A stretch of 64,000 nucleotides of DNA from Paenibacillus faecalis. GTDB taxonomy: Bacteria; Bacillota; Bacilli; Paenibacillales; Paenibacillaceae. Shown here piece after piece: positions 54,388 through 63,527 of this stretch. The notes below the pieces were generated by a model, which ran no database searches, was not told where the DNA came from, and saw only the letters and a list, made by a program, of their open reading frames with translations. The translations under genes and the position numbers were made by a program. Within the stretch, counting starts at the first letter, position 1, and each line of letters starts with the position of its first letter. Location: assembly GCF_900289175.1 (NCBI RefSeq), contig NZ_LT985747.1, positions 236,506-300,505 on the forward strand, in the 5' to 3' direction.

Positions 54388-54505
54388 ATCTGCACCCTGC
54401 CTTTTATCATTTTAGGTTCTATACATATCCTAGTATGGCAAACATGCCGTTCAGATTATGCTTGTTTAGAACAGTTCAACACAAAAAGCAGTGACAAATA
54501 CAAAT

Positions 54506-54553
54506 AAAAAGCCCCTTTCGAGGAAACCGTCCAATATTACCTTCGAAAGGGGC
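54506..54553 (-). terminator. intrinsic terminator of the RNase J gene
   Basis: GCCCCTTTCGAGG pairs with CCTTCGAAAGGGGC with a short bulge; the minus strand continues with five T. It lies 38 bases after the stop. Confidence 0.8.
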
Positions 54554-54591
54554 GACTGTGTGCCTTATTTATTCTATTCGTAAATATAGAA

Positions 54592-56271
54592 TCATACTTC
54601 CATAATGATCGGCAGGATCATCGGTCTACGACGTGTTTGCTCATACAGGAAGCGTCCCAGAGCATCCTTGACACTCGTTTTAAGTGAAGCCCATTCATTT
54701 ACATTCTCGCTCATCAGCTTCTGCAATGTGCTTGAAACGATCCGGTTGCTTTCTTCCAGCAATCCTTCCGATTCACGCACATATACAAAACCGCGAGATA
54801 TAATGTCCGGACCGGATACAATGGACCCGCTTTGTTTGCTTAAAGTCACGACGACAACCAAAATACCATCTTGTGATAGCAATTTGCGATCACGGAGTAC
54901 GATGTTGCCAACATCCCCAACACCAAGTCCGTCAATCAATACGTTTCCGGCTGTTACTTTTCCGGCTTTGCGAGCAGCGCCGCCTTGAATTTCAACGATT
55001 TCACCCAGATCTGTAATAAAAATATTGTCCGGGTCAACACCAACAGATTCAGCAAGCAACGCATGACGACGCTGCATACGGAATTCACCATGAACAGGAA
55101 TGAAATATTTCGGTTTCATCAAGTTCAGCATCAGCTTCAGTTCTTCTTGACTTCCGTGTCCCGATACGTGAACACCGGAGTTAGAACCGCTATAGATAAC
55201 TTCCGCACCAAGACGGAACAGTTCATCAATCGTTCGTCCTACATATTTTTCATTGCCTGGTACAGGCGTTGCCGCGATAATGACTGTATCCCCTGGCAAA
55301 ATATCCACTTTACGATGTGTCGAGCGAGCCATCCGTGTCAATGCAGACATCGGCTCTCCTTGGCTTCCTGTGCACAATACGACAACGCGGTCCGCCGCCA
55401 TTTTGTTAACTTCCTCAGGCTCTATCAACATGCCGTCCGGAATGTGAAGGTAGCCCAGTTCCGAAGCGATAGAAACGACATTTACCATGCTTCGACCGAT
55501 AACGGTTACTTTACGGCCTGTCGATTCCGCCGCATTCATCACTTGCTGAATCCGGTGTACGTTCGATGCAAATGTTGCTACGACAACACGCTGATCCGCT
55601 TTGCGAAAAATGTCCTCAAGGACAAGACCAACGTTCTTCTCCGATGGTGTAAAACCCGGTCTCTCTGCATTCGTACTGTCTGACAAAAGCGCAAGCACGC
55701 CTTTGCTTCCGATTTCAGCCATACGCTGCAAATCGGCATACTGGTCATTGACCGGAGTATGATCGAATTTAAAGTCACCGGTATGAACTACACTGCCTTC
55801 TGGTGTGTCGATGCAAATGCCAACCGAATCCGGAATACTGTGGTTTGTTTTGAAGAAAGTTGCTTTTAACGTGCTCCCAAGCTGAATTTCAGAATCTGCG
55901 TGAATCAGAATCCGCTTCGTTTCACCTAGCAAATTCGCTTCCTTCAGCTTGTTCTCCACCAAACCCAGTGTCAGCTTTGTTCCATATACAGGAACGTTCA
56001 GATGCTTCAATACATACGGCAGTCCGCCTATATGGTCTTCGTGACCGTGAGTTAATAAAATACCTCTCACTTTATCACGATTCTCAGTCAAGTAGGAAAT
56101 ATCAGGAATAACAATATCGATGCCAAGCATGTCCTCTTCCGGAAATTTCAATCCCGCATCCACGACAACGATGTCATTGGCATACTGCACGACATACATG
56201 TTCTTCCCGATTTCACCGACTCCACCCAAGGCGAAAATCGATAGTTTATCGTTATTTATTTTTTTAGACAA
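54592..56271 (-). CDS. rnjB: ribonuclease J
   Basis: A 559-residue beta-CASP metallo-beta-lactamase nuclease with 5'-3' exo- and endonuclease activity on RNA. Zinc ligands: LTHGHEDHIGG (HxHxDH) near residue 75 and HTGDFKFDH near 163; beta-CASP motifs include STNAERPG, VATFASNVHR and the later CTGSQGEP; PVHGEFRM carries the C-terminal His. The start is TTG at 56271 behind AGGAGGG. Its place between tepA and dapA equals that of B. subtilis rnjB (ymfA), hence the symbol; function as RNase J1 or J2 cannot be told from one copy. Confidence 0.94.
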   Translation of the reverse strand: MSKKINNDKLSIFALGGVGEIGKNMYVVQYANDIVVVDAGLKFPEEDMLGIDIVIPDISYLTENRDKVRGILLTHGHEDHIGGLPYVLKHLNVPVYGTKLTLGLVENKLKEANLLGETKRILIHADSEIQLGSTLKATFFKTNHSIPDSVGICIDTPEGSVVHTGDFKFDHTPVNDQYADLQRMAEIGSKGVLALLSDSTNAERPGFTPSEKNVGLVLEDIFRKADQRVVVATFASNVHRIQQVMNAAESTGRKVTVIGRSMVNVVSIASELGYLHIPDGMLIEPEEVNKMAADRVVVLCTGSQGEPMSALTRMARSTHRKVDILPGDTVIIAATPVPGNEKYVGRTIDELFRLGAEVIYSGSNSGVHVSGHGSQEELKLMLNLMKPKYFIPVHGEFRMQRRHALLAESVGVDPDNIFITDLGEIVEIQGGAARKAGKVTAGNVLIDGLGVGDVGNIVLRDRKLLSQDGILVVVVTLSKQSGSIVSGPDIISRGFVYVRESEGLLEESNRIVSSTLQKLMSENVNEWASLKTSVKDALGRFLYEQTRRRPMILPIIMEV

Positions 56272-56440
56272 ATGAATCTAACCCTCCTATAGTTTTGGAC
56301 GTCCACCAATTAATTAATGATATTTCAAAAATATACCGCACCCAGTCACTTGAATTCATTATACATGAACAAAAAGTGAAAACACAAGTCACCCACCCAG
56401 TAAGAGATAGGATACCCCTATAAAGCAGCGTTTTATAAAA

Positions 56441-56476
56441 GAAAAACCGCCTTCTTGCACAAAGAAGGCGGTTTTT
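56441..56476. terminator. terminator of dapA
   Basis: A 15-bp perfect stem AAAAACCGCCTTCTT/AAGAAGGCGGTTTTT with a 5-base loop, 50 bases after the dapA stop. It can work in both directions. Confidence 0.88.
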
Positions 56477-56525
56477 CGGGAATTATGGTAGAAATGAACA
56501 AAATCCGGCGTTATCGCTATAACGT

Positions 56526-57407
56526 TTATAGTTCCTCAATCATTTTTCGGATAAATGCAGACTCGTTCTCATTCGGTGAAATAAGGGGCAGACGTACCCC
56601 ACCAACCTTGAAACCTTTCAATTCAAGAGCATATTTGACAGCTGACGGATTAGGAAGCGGATTCGGACATTCAAATAACCCTTTAAAGAGCGGGAACAGT
56701 TTTTGATGCAAGTTAGCTGCTTCCTGTACCTGACCTTTGATAAATGCATCCATCATATCCTTCATCAGGGAGCCGGCCACATGGCTTGCTACGCTAACAA
56801 CGCCATATGCCCCTACCGAAAGCGCGGGAAGAGCCGAAGAATCATCCCCGGAGTATACGATGAAATGCTCAGGTGCCCCAGCTACAATCTGGGTAACCTG
56901 ATCGAGCGAAGCACACTCCTTGGTTGCTACAATATTCGGTATTTCAGCAAGTCTCAGTGTTGTTGCAACACTTATGCTGACTCCTGTCCTTCCCGGTATA
57001 TTATAGAGCATAACGGGAAGCGAGGTTGATTGCGCAATCGCTTCGAAATGCCGAAACAATCCCTCCTGATTCGGTTTGTTGTAATATGGCGCAACAAGAA
57101 GAATCCCGTCGACTCCGCATTGTTCAGCTTTTCGGGTTAGTTCTATGGAATGAGAAGTATCATTACTTCCCGTTCCCGCAATTATTTTGCTTCTTCCAGC
57201 TGCATGACGAACCACGAAACGAAACAGTTCCAGCTTCTCGCTCTCGCTGAGCGTCGGGGATTCTCCCGTCGTTCCAGCAATGACCAGTGAATCCGATTTT
57301 TGCTCCTCAATTAGATAATCAATCAATTTTGCTGTTTCATCCCAATGGATGTCCCCGTTAGCATCAAAAGGGGTAACCATGGCCGTAATCAATCTTCCGA
57401 AATCCAC
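56526..57407 (-). CDS. dapA: 4-hydroxy-tetrahydrodipicolinate synthase
   Basis: A 293-residue TIM-barrel aldolase that condenses pyruvate with aspartate semialdehyde, the branch-point step of the lysine/diaminopimelate/dipicolinate pathway. Marks: GTTGESPTLSESEK near residue 43, the LYNIPGRTG Tyr near 133 and the Schiff-base Lys in ATKEC near 161. The start is GTG at 57407 after AAGGAGG. It follows dapG by 57 bases in one apparent operon, supplying both the wall and dipicolinate in spores. Confidence 0.97.
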   Translation of the reverse strand: MDFGRLITAMVTPFDANGDIHWDETAKLIDYLIEEQKSDSLVIAGTTGESPTLSESEKLELFRFVVRHAAGRSKIIAGTGSNDTSHSIELTRKAEQCGVDGILLVAPYYNKPNQEGLFRHFEAIAQSTSLPVMLYNIPGRTGVSISVATTLRLAEIPNIVATKECASLDQVTQIVAGAPEHFIVYSGDDSSALPALSVGAYGVVSVASHVAGSLMKDMMDAFIKGQVQEAANLHQKLFPLFKGLFECPNPLPNPSAVKYALELKGFKVGGVRLPLISPNENESAFIRKMIEEL

Positions 57408-57464
57408 AATATTTCCTCCTTACCCATCTCGCGGCAAAGCCGTGTAATCATAACCCGACAAATT

Positions 57465-58679
57465 TCATCGATGGAGCTCAAATTTACGGTGAAGCGCCCG
57501 AAGCGCCTGAACCATATCCTCTTTTTTGACAAGAACCCATATCGTTGTATTTGAATCCGCCGATTGGAGAATCGGGATGTCATAATCGCTAAGAGCCTCT
57601 ACGATTTGGGCCATGATTCCGGGTACACCGTTAATGCCTCCCCCAATAACAGAAACTTTGGCGCAGCCTGACAAACTTTTTGGTTTCAAGTTCAATTCCT
57701 GCAGTGCAAAAATCGCTTTCTCCGAATCCTGATCAAATACAGTATATACAACTCCTGCTTGGGTAACATTAATAAAATCTACACTTATCGATTGTTCAGC
57801 CATTGCTTTAAACACTTTTAACTGAAGCCCCTCAGTACGATCACAATCTACCGAAATCTGAGTAATGTTGCTGACATAAGCTACACCTGTAACAAACCGA
57901 TCAACGATTCCAGCCGGCACATCCTGAAACCCATCCGGCTTTGTAACAAGTGTTCCTTCGCCATCCGCAAAAGTGGAACGGACTCGTACAGGGATCAACG
58001 ACTGCATGGCAATTTCAACCGCTCGTGGGTGAATAACTTTTGCACCTTGATATGCCATATTGCAAATTTCCGTATAGCTCACCTGAGACAGCGATCTGGC
58101 ATCTTCGACAATTCGCGGATCGGCTGTCAAAATCCCATTGACGTCTGTATAAATATCCACCATTTCTGCTCGTAAAGCTGCACCCAGCGCCGTAGCCGAA
58201 GTATCACTACCTCCTCGCCCAAGAGTCGTTAACTCACCTGACTCGGTCTGTCCCTGAAACCCGGTCACAATGACGACCTGGACCTTCTCCAGCTCTGTCT
58301 TGACCCGCTCGGGTTTAACATCCAATATTCTTGCATTTCCAAACTGATTGTCTGTAATAAATCCGGCTTGAGCGCCTGTAAGTACTGTAGCTGTAATCCC
58401 CTCATGTCGGAGAAGGCTGCATAATGTTGTTGCCGATATGATTTCACCGCAGCAGAGCAGTAAATCTCTTTCCCGAAGTGGAAGTCCATTACCGTTTCTT
58501 TCACTCCATTCGAGAAGGGTATCCGTAGCATAGGGTTCCCCCTTGCGTCCCATCGCCGATACAACAACGACGAGGCGATACTCCCGGTCAAGCTCACGGC
58601 GAATATGTTCAATAACACGAGTTCTCGCCTGTGGCGAGGATAACGATGTACCACCGAATTTTTGAACCAGAATGCGCAT
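57465..58679 (-). CDS. dapG: aspartokinase I (DapG type)
   Basis: A 404-residue aspartate kinase: N-terminal kinase domain (KFGGTSLSS at residue 6 on, RGGSDTSATALGAAL near 170) and two C-terminal ACT domains (about 265-400) for feedback control; in B. subtilis DapG is inhibited by diaminopimelate. The longest ORF starts at 58718; ATG at 58679 behind GGAGG gives MRILVQKFGGTS and exactly the B. subtilis length. In B. subtilis asd lies between spoVFB and dapG; here only 197 non-coding bases lie there. Confidence 0.96.
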   Translation of the reverse strand: MRILVQKFGGTSLSSPQARTRVIEHIRRELDREYRLVVVVSAMGRKGEPYATDTLLEWSERNGNGLPLRERDLLLCCGEIISATTLCSLLRHEGITATVLTGAQAGFITDNQFGNARILDVKPERVKTELEKVQVVIVTGFQGQTESGELTTLGRGGSDTSATALGAALRAEMVDIYTDVNGILTADPRIVEDARSLSQVSYTEICNMAYQGAKVIHPRAVEIAMQSLIPVRVRSTFADGEGTLVTKPDGFQDVPAGIVDRFVTGVAYVSNITQISVDCDRTEGLQLKVFKAMAEQSISVDFINVTQAGVVYTVFDQDSEKAIFALQELNLKPKSLSGCAKVSVIGGGINGVPGIMAQIVEALSDYDIPILQSADSNTTIWVLVKKEDMVQALRALHRKFELHR

Positions 58680-58876
58680 GTGTATTCCTCCGTTTGGTAT
58701 TGCCGAAAAACCAAACAAGGCGCCGATGTATGGAAACGGCCGGCTTCTTTAGCCTGGCCGTTACAAAAATGCGAACATAATTGTTGTAATCTCAAATAAA
58801 TTCGTCGCCCATTATTTTTGGTCTCACGGGCCAGTTTCATTTCTTTACAAATGCATTTTTGTTATCCGCAAATGAC

Positions 58877-59473
58877 TTATGCTGAATGAAACCGCTCAAT
58901 GAGCATCGGCTGCAGCTGTTTTCCCTCCAGGGCTGCATAACAAGTTTCTGGAATAAGGTCCATTCTGGAAACAAGCGAATTCGGCTTCTGGTGTGGATTA
59001 TCCTGTCCGAAAGGAACAAAGTAAACATTTTTCGTAATTAACAGTTTGGCGATATTCGCAGCATTCAATCCAAGTCCGTCGTTCGTCGAAATAGCCAGCA
59101 CAAGCGGCCGGCAGTTTCTCATTTGTGCTTTAGCTGCCATCAACACAGGACTATCTGTCATGGCGTTAGCCAGCTTGCTTGTCGAATTGCCTGTGCAGGG
59201 TGCGATGACCAGAACGTCAAGAAGCTTGGAAGGACCTATCGGCTCCGCCTCAACAATTGTAGAAATAATATCATTCCCCGTTATATCTTTCAACTGTTTC
59301 TGCCAATTTTCCGATGTGCCGAATCGGGTATCCGTCGTCATGATCGTCCCTGATACAATGGGAATTACATTCGCGCCGCTATCCTTAAAGCGCTTGATTT
59401 GCGGCATCACTTCGTCAAGCGTACAATGCGAGCCTGTTAAAGCATAACCTACTGTTTTACCATTCCAATCCAT
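58877..59473 (-). CDS. spoVFB: dipicolinate synthase subunit B
   Basis: A 198-residue flavoprotein-like subunit (DpaB). With SpoVFA it makes dipicolinic acid in the mother cell during sporulation. Flavoprotein-fold marks: GYALTGSHCTLDEVMPQIK at the start, VIAPCTGNSTSKLANAMTDSPVLMAAKAQ and LAISTNDGLGLNA. The ATG directly follows the spoVFA TAA, with GGGGGGATG acting as ribosome binding site inside the upstream gene. Confidence 0.95.
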   Translation of the reverse strand: MDWNGKTVGYALTGSHCTLDEVMPQIKRFKDSGANVIPIVSGTIMTTDTRFGTSENWQKQLKDITGNDIISTIVEAEPIGPSKLLDVLVIAPCTGNSTSKLANAMTDSPVLMAAKAQMRNCRPLVLAISTNDGLGLNAANIAKLLITKNVYFVPFGQDNPHQKPNSLVSRMDLIPETCYAALEGKQLQPMLIERFHSA

Positions 59474-60370
59474 TTACGCATCCCCCCGAATATCGCTTTC
59501 CTCTGAAATCAACTCCACCAACGTGTTGGCCATAATAATACCAGCTGTTTTGGGAGCTACGATTCCAGGTAATCCAGGTGCCAGCATCGCTTTAATTCCT
59601 CTTCTCTCGGCATAACGGAAATCGCATCCTCCAGGAGCCGAGGCCAGATCTATAATGACTGCCTCCCGGGGCATTTTGGATATGATTTGAGCTGTAACAA
59701 TCATGGATGGAATCGTGTTAAAGAGCAGATCAATATCTGAGACTTGACTACCCAAATCTTTTATTAAAAATGGCTTCCATCCCATTTCTTCAGCCCTTGC
59801 AAAATGATCGCTTTTACGAACCCCCATTTTGATTTTAGCGCCCAGCCCCTGTAAGCTCCTGGCCATCGTAAAGCCGGTTCGCCCCATCCCCAGCACCATA
59901 CTGGTCGATCCATGTATCGTAAAATCTGTATTTTGGATAGCCATCATCAGTGCGCCTTCCGCAGTCGGAATAGAGTTGTAAATCGCCACGTCATCACGCT
60001 CCAACAGCTCAACCAGCTTGATATTATTTTTTTCACATAATGTCCTCAAATAGCTTTTTGCCATACCTGTATAAACTACACCATGTTTCGGCATTGCCTG
60101 GAGGTGCTCCTCCTCCAGCTTCAACGGTCCTTCCGCATACAGCGCACCGATTCGGCCTTCATCATCACAACCAACAACTGGCAGCACCAGGACATCGGCC
60201 TTCGACAGCAGCTCAGCCGTAAACGGCTCCCTAGCTACTCCGTGGAAGGAATCCTGCAATTTGTCAAAGCCGGCAATTGATACAGAAGCATCCATCTCGG
60301 AACACTTTTTAATGACCTCAATCTGCCGTGCATCCCCGCCAATAAAGACGATATGGACTCCTGTCAGCAT
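59474..60370 (-). CDS. spoVFA: dipicolinate synthase subunit A
   Basis: A 298-residue NAD(P)-binding subunit (DpaA): N-terminal FIGGDARQIEVIKKCSEMD, a Rossmann motif VLGMGRTGFTMARSLQGLGA near residue 155, and a PGLPGIVAPKTAGIIMANT end segment. Extending to 60409 is possible, but ATG at 60370 follows AAGGAGA and matches the known length. A sigma-K-like promoter pattern lies at 60412-60435. Confidence 0.95.
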   Translation of the reverse strand: MLTGVHIVFIGGDARQIEVIKKCSEMDASVSIAGFDKLQDSFHGVAREPFTAELLSKADVLVLPVVGCDDEGRIGALYAEGPLKLEEEHLQAMPKHGVVYTGMAKSYLRTLCEKNNIKLVELLERDDVAIYNSIPTAEGALMMAIQNTDFTIHGSTSMVLGMGRTGFTMARSLQGLGAKIKMGVRKSDHFARAEEMGWKPFLIKDLGSQVSDIDLLFNTIPSMIVTAQIISKMPREAVIIDLASAPGGCDFRYAERRGIKAMLAPGLPGIVAPKTAGIIMANTLVELISEESDIRGDA

Positions 60371-60411
60371 GCAAGGCGTCTCTCCTTTCCCAACCAATGT
60401 ATAAATCATCT

Positions 60412-60435
60412 TATGCGCTGGCCTAGCAATAGGTG
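60412..60435 (-). promoter_or_regulatory. candidate sigma-K promoter of spoVFAB
   Basis: On the minus strand CACC (60435-60432), 16 bases, then CATAAGATG (from 60415) resembles the sigma-K elements AC and CATANNNTA. Sigma-K control is known for B. subtilis spoVF; here it rests on this weak pattern match. Confidence 0.35.
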
Positions 60436-60472
60436 AGGAAACGTTACCGAAACTTTCTCAAAAAAAATATTT

Positions 60473-60506
60473 AAAAAACCGTTCCGGATTTCCCGAAACG
60501 GTTTTT
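60473..60506 (-). terminator. intrinsic terminator of dut
   Basis: AAAAACCGTTTCGG and CCGGAACGGTTTTTT form a stem with one mismatch, ending in a T-run, 38 bases after the dut stop. Confidence 0.8.
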
Positions 60507-60543
60507 ATCATAAAATTATAATGATACTGGCTATAATGAGCGT

Positions 60544-60990
60544 TTATTTACCGGTATGTCCAAAACCGCCGGCTCCCCGAACGGTATCTGATAACTCATC
60601 AACTTGTATAAACTCAACGGCAGGCACCGCTTGGAACACCATTTGAGCAATACGCTCATTGCGTTCAATCGTGAATGATTCCTGTCCATGGTTGATCAGC
60701 AGCACTTTAATTTCACCCCGATAATCTGCATCGATCGTTCCAGGTGAGTTCAGGCATGTAATGCCGTGTTTAAGTGCCAGTCCGCTGCGCGGTCTGATTT
60801 GGGCTTCCAGCTCCCCAGGCATCGCGATAGCAATCCCTGTTGGAATCAGCTTCCGCTCCCCAGGCATCAATACCACCGGCTCCTTCACGGCAGCGTGTAG
60901 ATCAAAGCCGGCCGCAAGCTCCGACATCTTGACCGGAAGTTTCACATCTTCATTTCCAGGTAATCTGTTAATTTGAACGTAGTGCAACAA
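60544..60990 (-). CDS. dut: dUTP diphosphatase
   Basis: A 148-residue trimeric dUTPase that removes dUTP and makes dUMP. All five motifs are visible: [41 protein letters not shown] and the C-terminal [10 protein letters not shown] arm. The start is TTG at 60990, behind AGGAGGG that lies inside mlpA; the two genes overlap by 23 bases in different frames, so they are probably coupled. In B. subtilis the corresponding position holds ymxH. Confidence 0.95.
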   Translation of the reverse strand: MLHYVQINRLPGNEDVKLPVKMSELAAGFDLHAAVKEPVVLMPGERKLIPTGIAIAMPGELEAQIRPRSGLALKHGITCLNSPGTIDADYRGEIKVLLINHGQESFTIERNERIAQMVFQAVPAVEFIQVDELSDTVRGAGGFGHTGK

Positions 60991-62233
60991 ATTCGTCCCT
61001 CCTAATTTTGTTCAGCGCCTTGTCTGAAGTTCCGACCATCGAGAGTGCAAACGGGGTTTCAAACATTCGTTGTATAACTTTCTGAATATCTTCCATGCTA
61101 ACCTGTTCAATACTCTGAATCATTTCATCCAGACCGTAGTGACGGCCCAGCATTAACTCATTCTTGCCTAGACGGTTCATCCGGCTGCCCGTACTTTCCA
61201 AGCTGAGGATCAGGCTTCCCTTCAACTGCTCCTTGCCTTTATGTAGCTCTTCTTCCGTCATTCCCTTTACGGCTAGATCTGACAATATCTCAACGCTCAG
61301 ATCCAGCACATCTTTCGTCTGTTTCGGTGCGGTACCGGCATAGATCGTAAACATACCGCTATCTGCATGAGAGCTATGATAGGAATACACGGAATAAGCT
61401 AACCCCCGCTTTTCTCGAATCTCCTGAAACAGCCGGGAGCTCATTCCCCCTCCAATGGCGTTGTTGAGCAAAACCATCGCATACTGAAGATCATCGCCGA
61501 TTGAGCATCCGGGAAAGGAAAGGCAAATATGATTCTGCTCGGTCTTTTTCTTATGATAGATCAGTCCGTCCTGGAAGATCGGTACGGTTAATTGCTGAGG
61601 AGTTCCGCTTGTTTTAAAGGCGCCAAAATGACGCTCCAGCAGTTCAATAACACGGTCGTCAATGTTCCCAGCCAGGGCAATTACCGTATTCTCAATCGTA
61701 TAGTGACTGTTCATATAAGATCTAAGATCGTCTGCATCCATCGCTTCGAGCCGTTCTTTCGTACCCAAAATCGGGTATGCCAACGGATGATCTCCATAAG
61801 CAGCAAGCGACATTAAATCATGTACCAAATCATCCGGTGTATCTTCATACATGGCGATCTCTTCGAGAATAACGTTCTTTTCTTTCATCAGCTCCTCGGA
61901 ATCAAGCCGCGAATTAAAAAACATATCCGACAGCACATCTACAGCGATCGGAAGATGTTCATCCAGCACTTTAGCGTAATAACAAGTATATTCTTTTGAT
62001 GTAAATGCATTCACGTTACCGCCGATTGCATCAAACTGCTCTGCGATCGCTCGGGCATCGAACCGCTCCGTACCTTTAAACATCATATGTTCAATAAAAT
62101 GGGTGATCCCGTTAACATCCGGCGACTCATTTCGGGAACCAGTCTTGACCCAGATCCCGAAGGAGACCGAGCGACATGTTGGAATTTGCTCCATAACTAC
62201 CCTCAGGCCGTTTGACAGCTGTATTTTTTTCAC
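60968..62233 (-). CDS. mlpA: MlpA (YmxG) zinc peptidase, M16 family
   Basis: A 421-residue M16 peptidase like mitochondrial processing peptidase. The HFIEH zinc motif (HxxEH) is near residue 47 with the distal Glu about 77 residues later ([18 protein letters not shown]); the C-terminal domain has [19 protein letters not shown]. Its substrate in bacteria is not established. The start is GTG at 62233 after AGGAGGG. It lies between ylxY and dut. Confidence 0.94.
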   Translation of the reverse strand: MKKIQLSNGLRVVMEQIPTCRSVSFGIWVKTGSRNESPDVNGITHFIEHMMFKGTERFDARAIAEQFDAIGGNVNAFTSKEYTCYYAKVLDEHLPIAVDVLSDMFFNSRLDSEELMKEKNVILEEIAMYEDTPDDLVHDLMSLAAYGDHPLAYPILGTKERLEAMDADDLRSYMNSHYTIENTVIALAGNIDDRVIELLERHFGAFKTSGTPQQLTVPIFQDGLIYHKKKTEQNHICLSFPGCSIGDDLQYAMVLLNNAIGGGMSSRLFQEIREKRGLAYSVYSYHSSHADSGMFTIYAGTAPKQTKDVLDLSVEILSDLAVKGMTEEELHKGKEQLKGSLILSLESTGSRMNRLGKNELMLGRHYGLDEMIQSIEQVSMEDIQKVIQRMFETPFALSMVGTSDKALNKIRRDEFVALRSN

Positions 62234-62326
62234 GGATAGGCCCTCCTAACTGCTACTAGGTTACACTTCATCGATAATGGTCGTGATAATGCCATCCATT
62301 CATTGTATCAAATTTAAAAGATTCAC

Positions 62327-63307
62327 TCAACTTCCGTAAGGTGAAATCCGTTCTGGAGATAACGTTTCACTTACTGTGCCGATATGCAGGCCTTTGGCAC
62401 GTATTCCTTGAATCATGCCTTTCAGTGCCTTGGATGAAGATGAGGTGGGATGCATTAGAATCAAAAAGCCCGGCTCAACTTTACTTGATATTTTACGAAC
62501 AACAGATTCCGGGGAAGGTTTCTTCCAATCTACCGTATCCAGCGTCCATAAAACGGTCTTCAAGCCTCGAGAATGCGCAATGGAAACGGTCTGCTGATTA
62601 AAATCACCGGATGGAGGAGCAAACCATTGATTGGTAACCCCCAATTTTTCCTTTAGCAAATCCTGAGTTTTTCCGATTTCCAACTCTGCACGGCTTCGGC
62701 TCAGTTGACTCATATTCGGGTGAGAATAAGCATGGTTTTCGACTTCATGACCTCTTTTTAAAATTTCAGCTGCCAGCTCCTGATTTTTCGCTAGCCAGCT
62801 TCCATCCAGAAAGAAAGTCGTTTTAATCTTTTCCTCATCAAGAATATCAAGCATAGGCTCAATAAATTCATTGCCCCAGGCGACATTGATCATTAAAGAC
62901 ACCATCGGTTTATTCGGGTTCCCCCGATAAATCGGGTGTTCTCCGAGCTGATCCAGAGTAACTTTAGCTGGAATCTGCCGATATACATATGTGATCGGTT
63001 CCCCTGCTTTTCTCTTTACATTACGCTTATACGTTTCCTCCACATCAATCTCCTGACCGTTATATCCGGGAATCGCTTTCCATACGGAATCAACCTTAGC
63101 ATCTACCGGCTCAATTCTCGTTTTTGCGGCCTCAGCTTCAATCTCCCTGAGCAGATCCATATCAACCGCTTCGAACTGTTGCTCTAACTGGATCGCATGT
63201 TCAGTCTTGTTTAGCTGCCTGATGTATTCCCAGGAACCTGTGATGACCGCGACCCCTGCCACGGATGCGATACTAATCAGCAGCACCGCCATCTTCAAAC
63301 CTTTCAT
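62327..63307 (-). CDS. ylxY: YlxY, polysaccharide deacetylase-like protein with degenerate motif 1
   Basis: A protein of about 326 residues with a signal/anchor helix at the N-terminus and a NodB-type domain (about 130-320). The metal-binding His pair is kept (HAYSHPN), but the first motif, normally TFDDG with the catalytic base and a metal ligand, reads MINVAWG, so the usual two Asp are lost; deacetylase activity is doubtful. The start is uncertain: 63343, 63319 and 63307 are all possible; 63307 (MKGLKMAVLL) places the helix at the start. Its place between pnp and mlpA equals that of B. subtilis ylxY. Confidence 0.82.
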   Translation of the reverse strand: MKGLKMAVLLISIASVAGVAVITGSWEYIRQLNKTEHAIQLEQQFEAVDMDLLREIEAEAAKTRIEPVDAKVDSVWKAIPGYNGQEIDVEETYKRNVKRKAGEPITYVYRQIPAKVTLDQLGEHPIYRGNPNKPMVSLMINVAWGNEFIEPMLDILDEEKIKTTFFLDGSWLAKNQELAAEILKRGHEVENHAYSHPNMSQLSRSRAELEIGKTQDLLKEKLGVTNQWFAPPSGDFNQQTVSIAHSRGLKTVLWTLDTVDWKKPSPESVVRKISSKVEPGFLILMHPTSSSSKALKGMIQGIRAKGLHIGTVSETLSPERISPYGS

Positions 63308-63460
63308 AGAGCCACCCATCCCCTTTGATATGCTTTGTCCCATTTTATGAGAAGAGGATAAGTAATATGTACTTATTATTGCTCAACATCCTGCATAACG
63401 TTCAAGAGCACTTTTAGCGAATCAGGCAAGTATCCAAATATAATTAAAATGAAAATGCCG

Positions 63461-63497
63461 ATAAAAAAAGAGCCAGAATAATCATTTCTGCCTCTTT
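63461..63497 (-). terminator. intrinsic terminator of pnp
   Basis: On the minus strand AAAGAGGCAGAAA pairs with TCTGGCTCTTT and is followed by seven T, about 30 bases after the pnp stop. Confidence 0.8.
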
Positions 63498-63527
63498 CCT
63501 TCATTATAAACCATACGCCGTTTGGCC

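Noticed and set aside
58735..58761. Hairpin AACGGCC/GGCCGTT between spoVFB and dapG as a terminator
   Set aside because: No T-run on either strand, so it is not called as a terminator; it may be structural.
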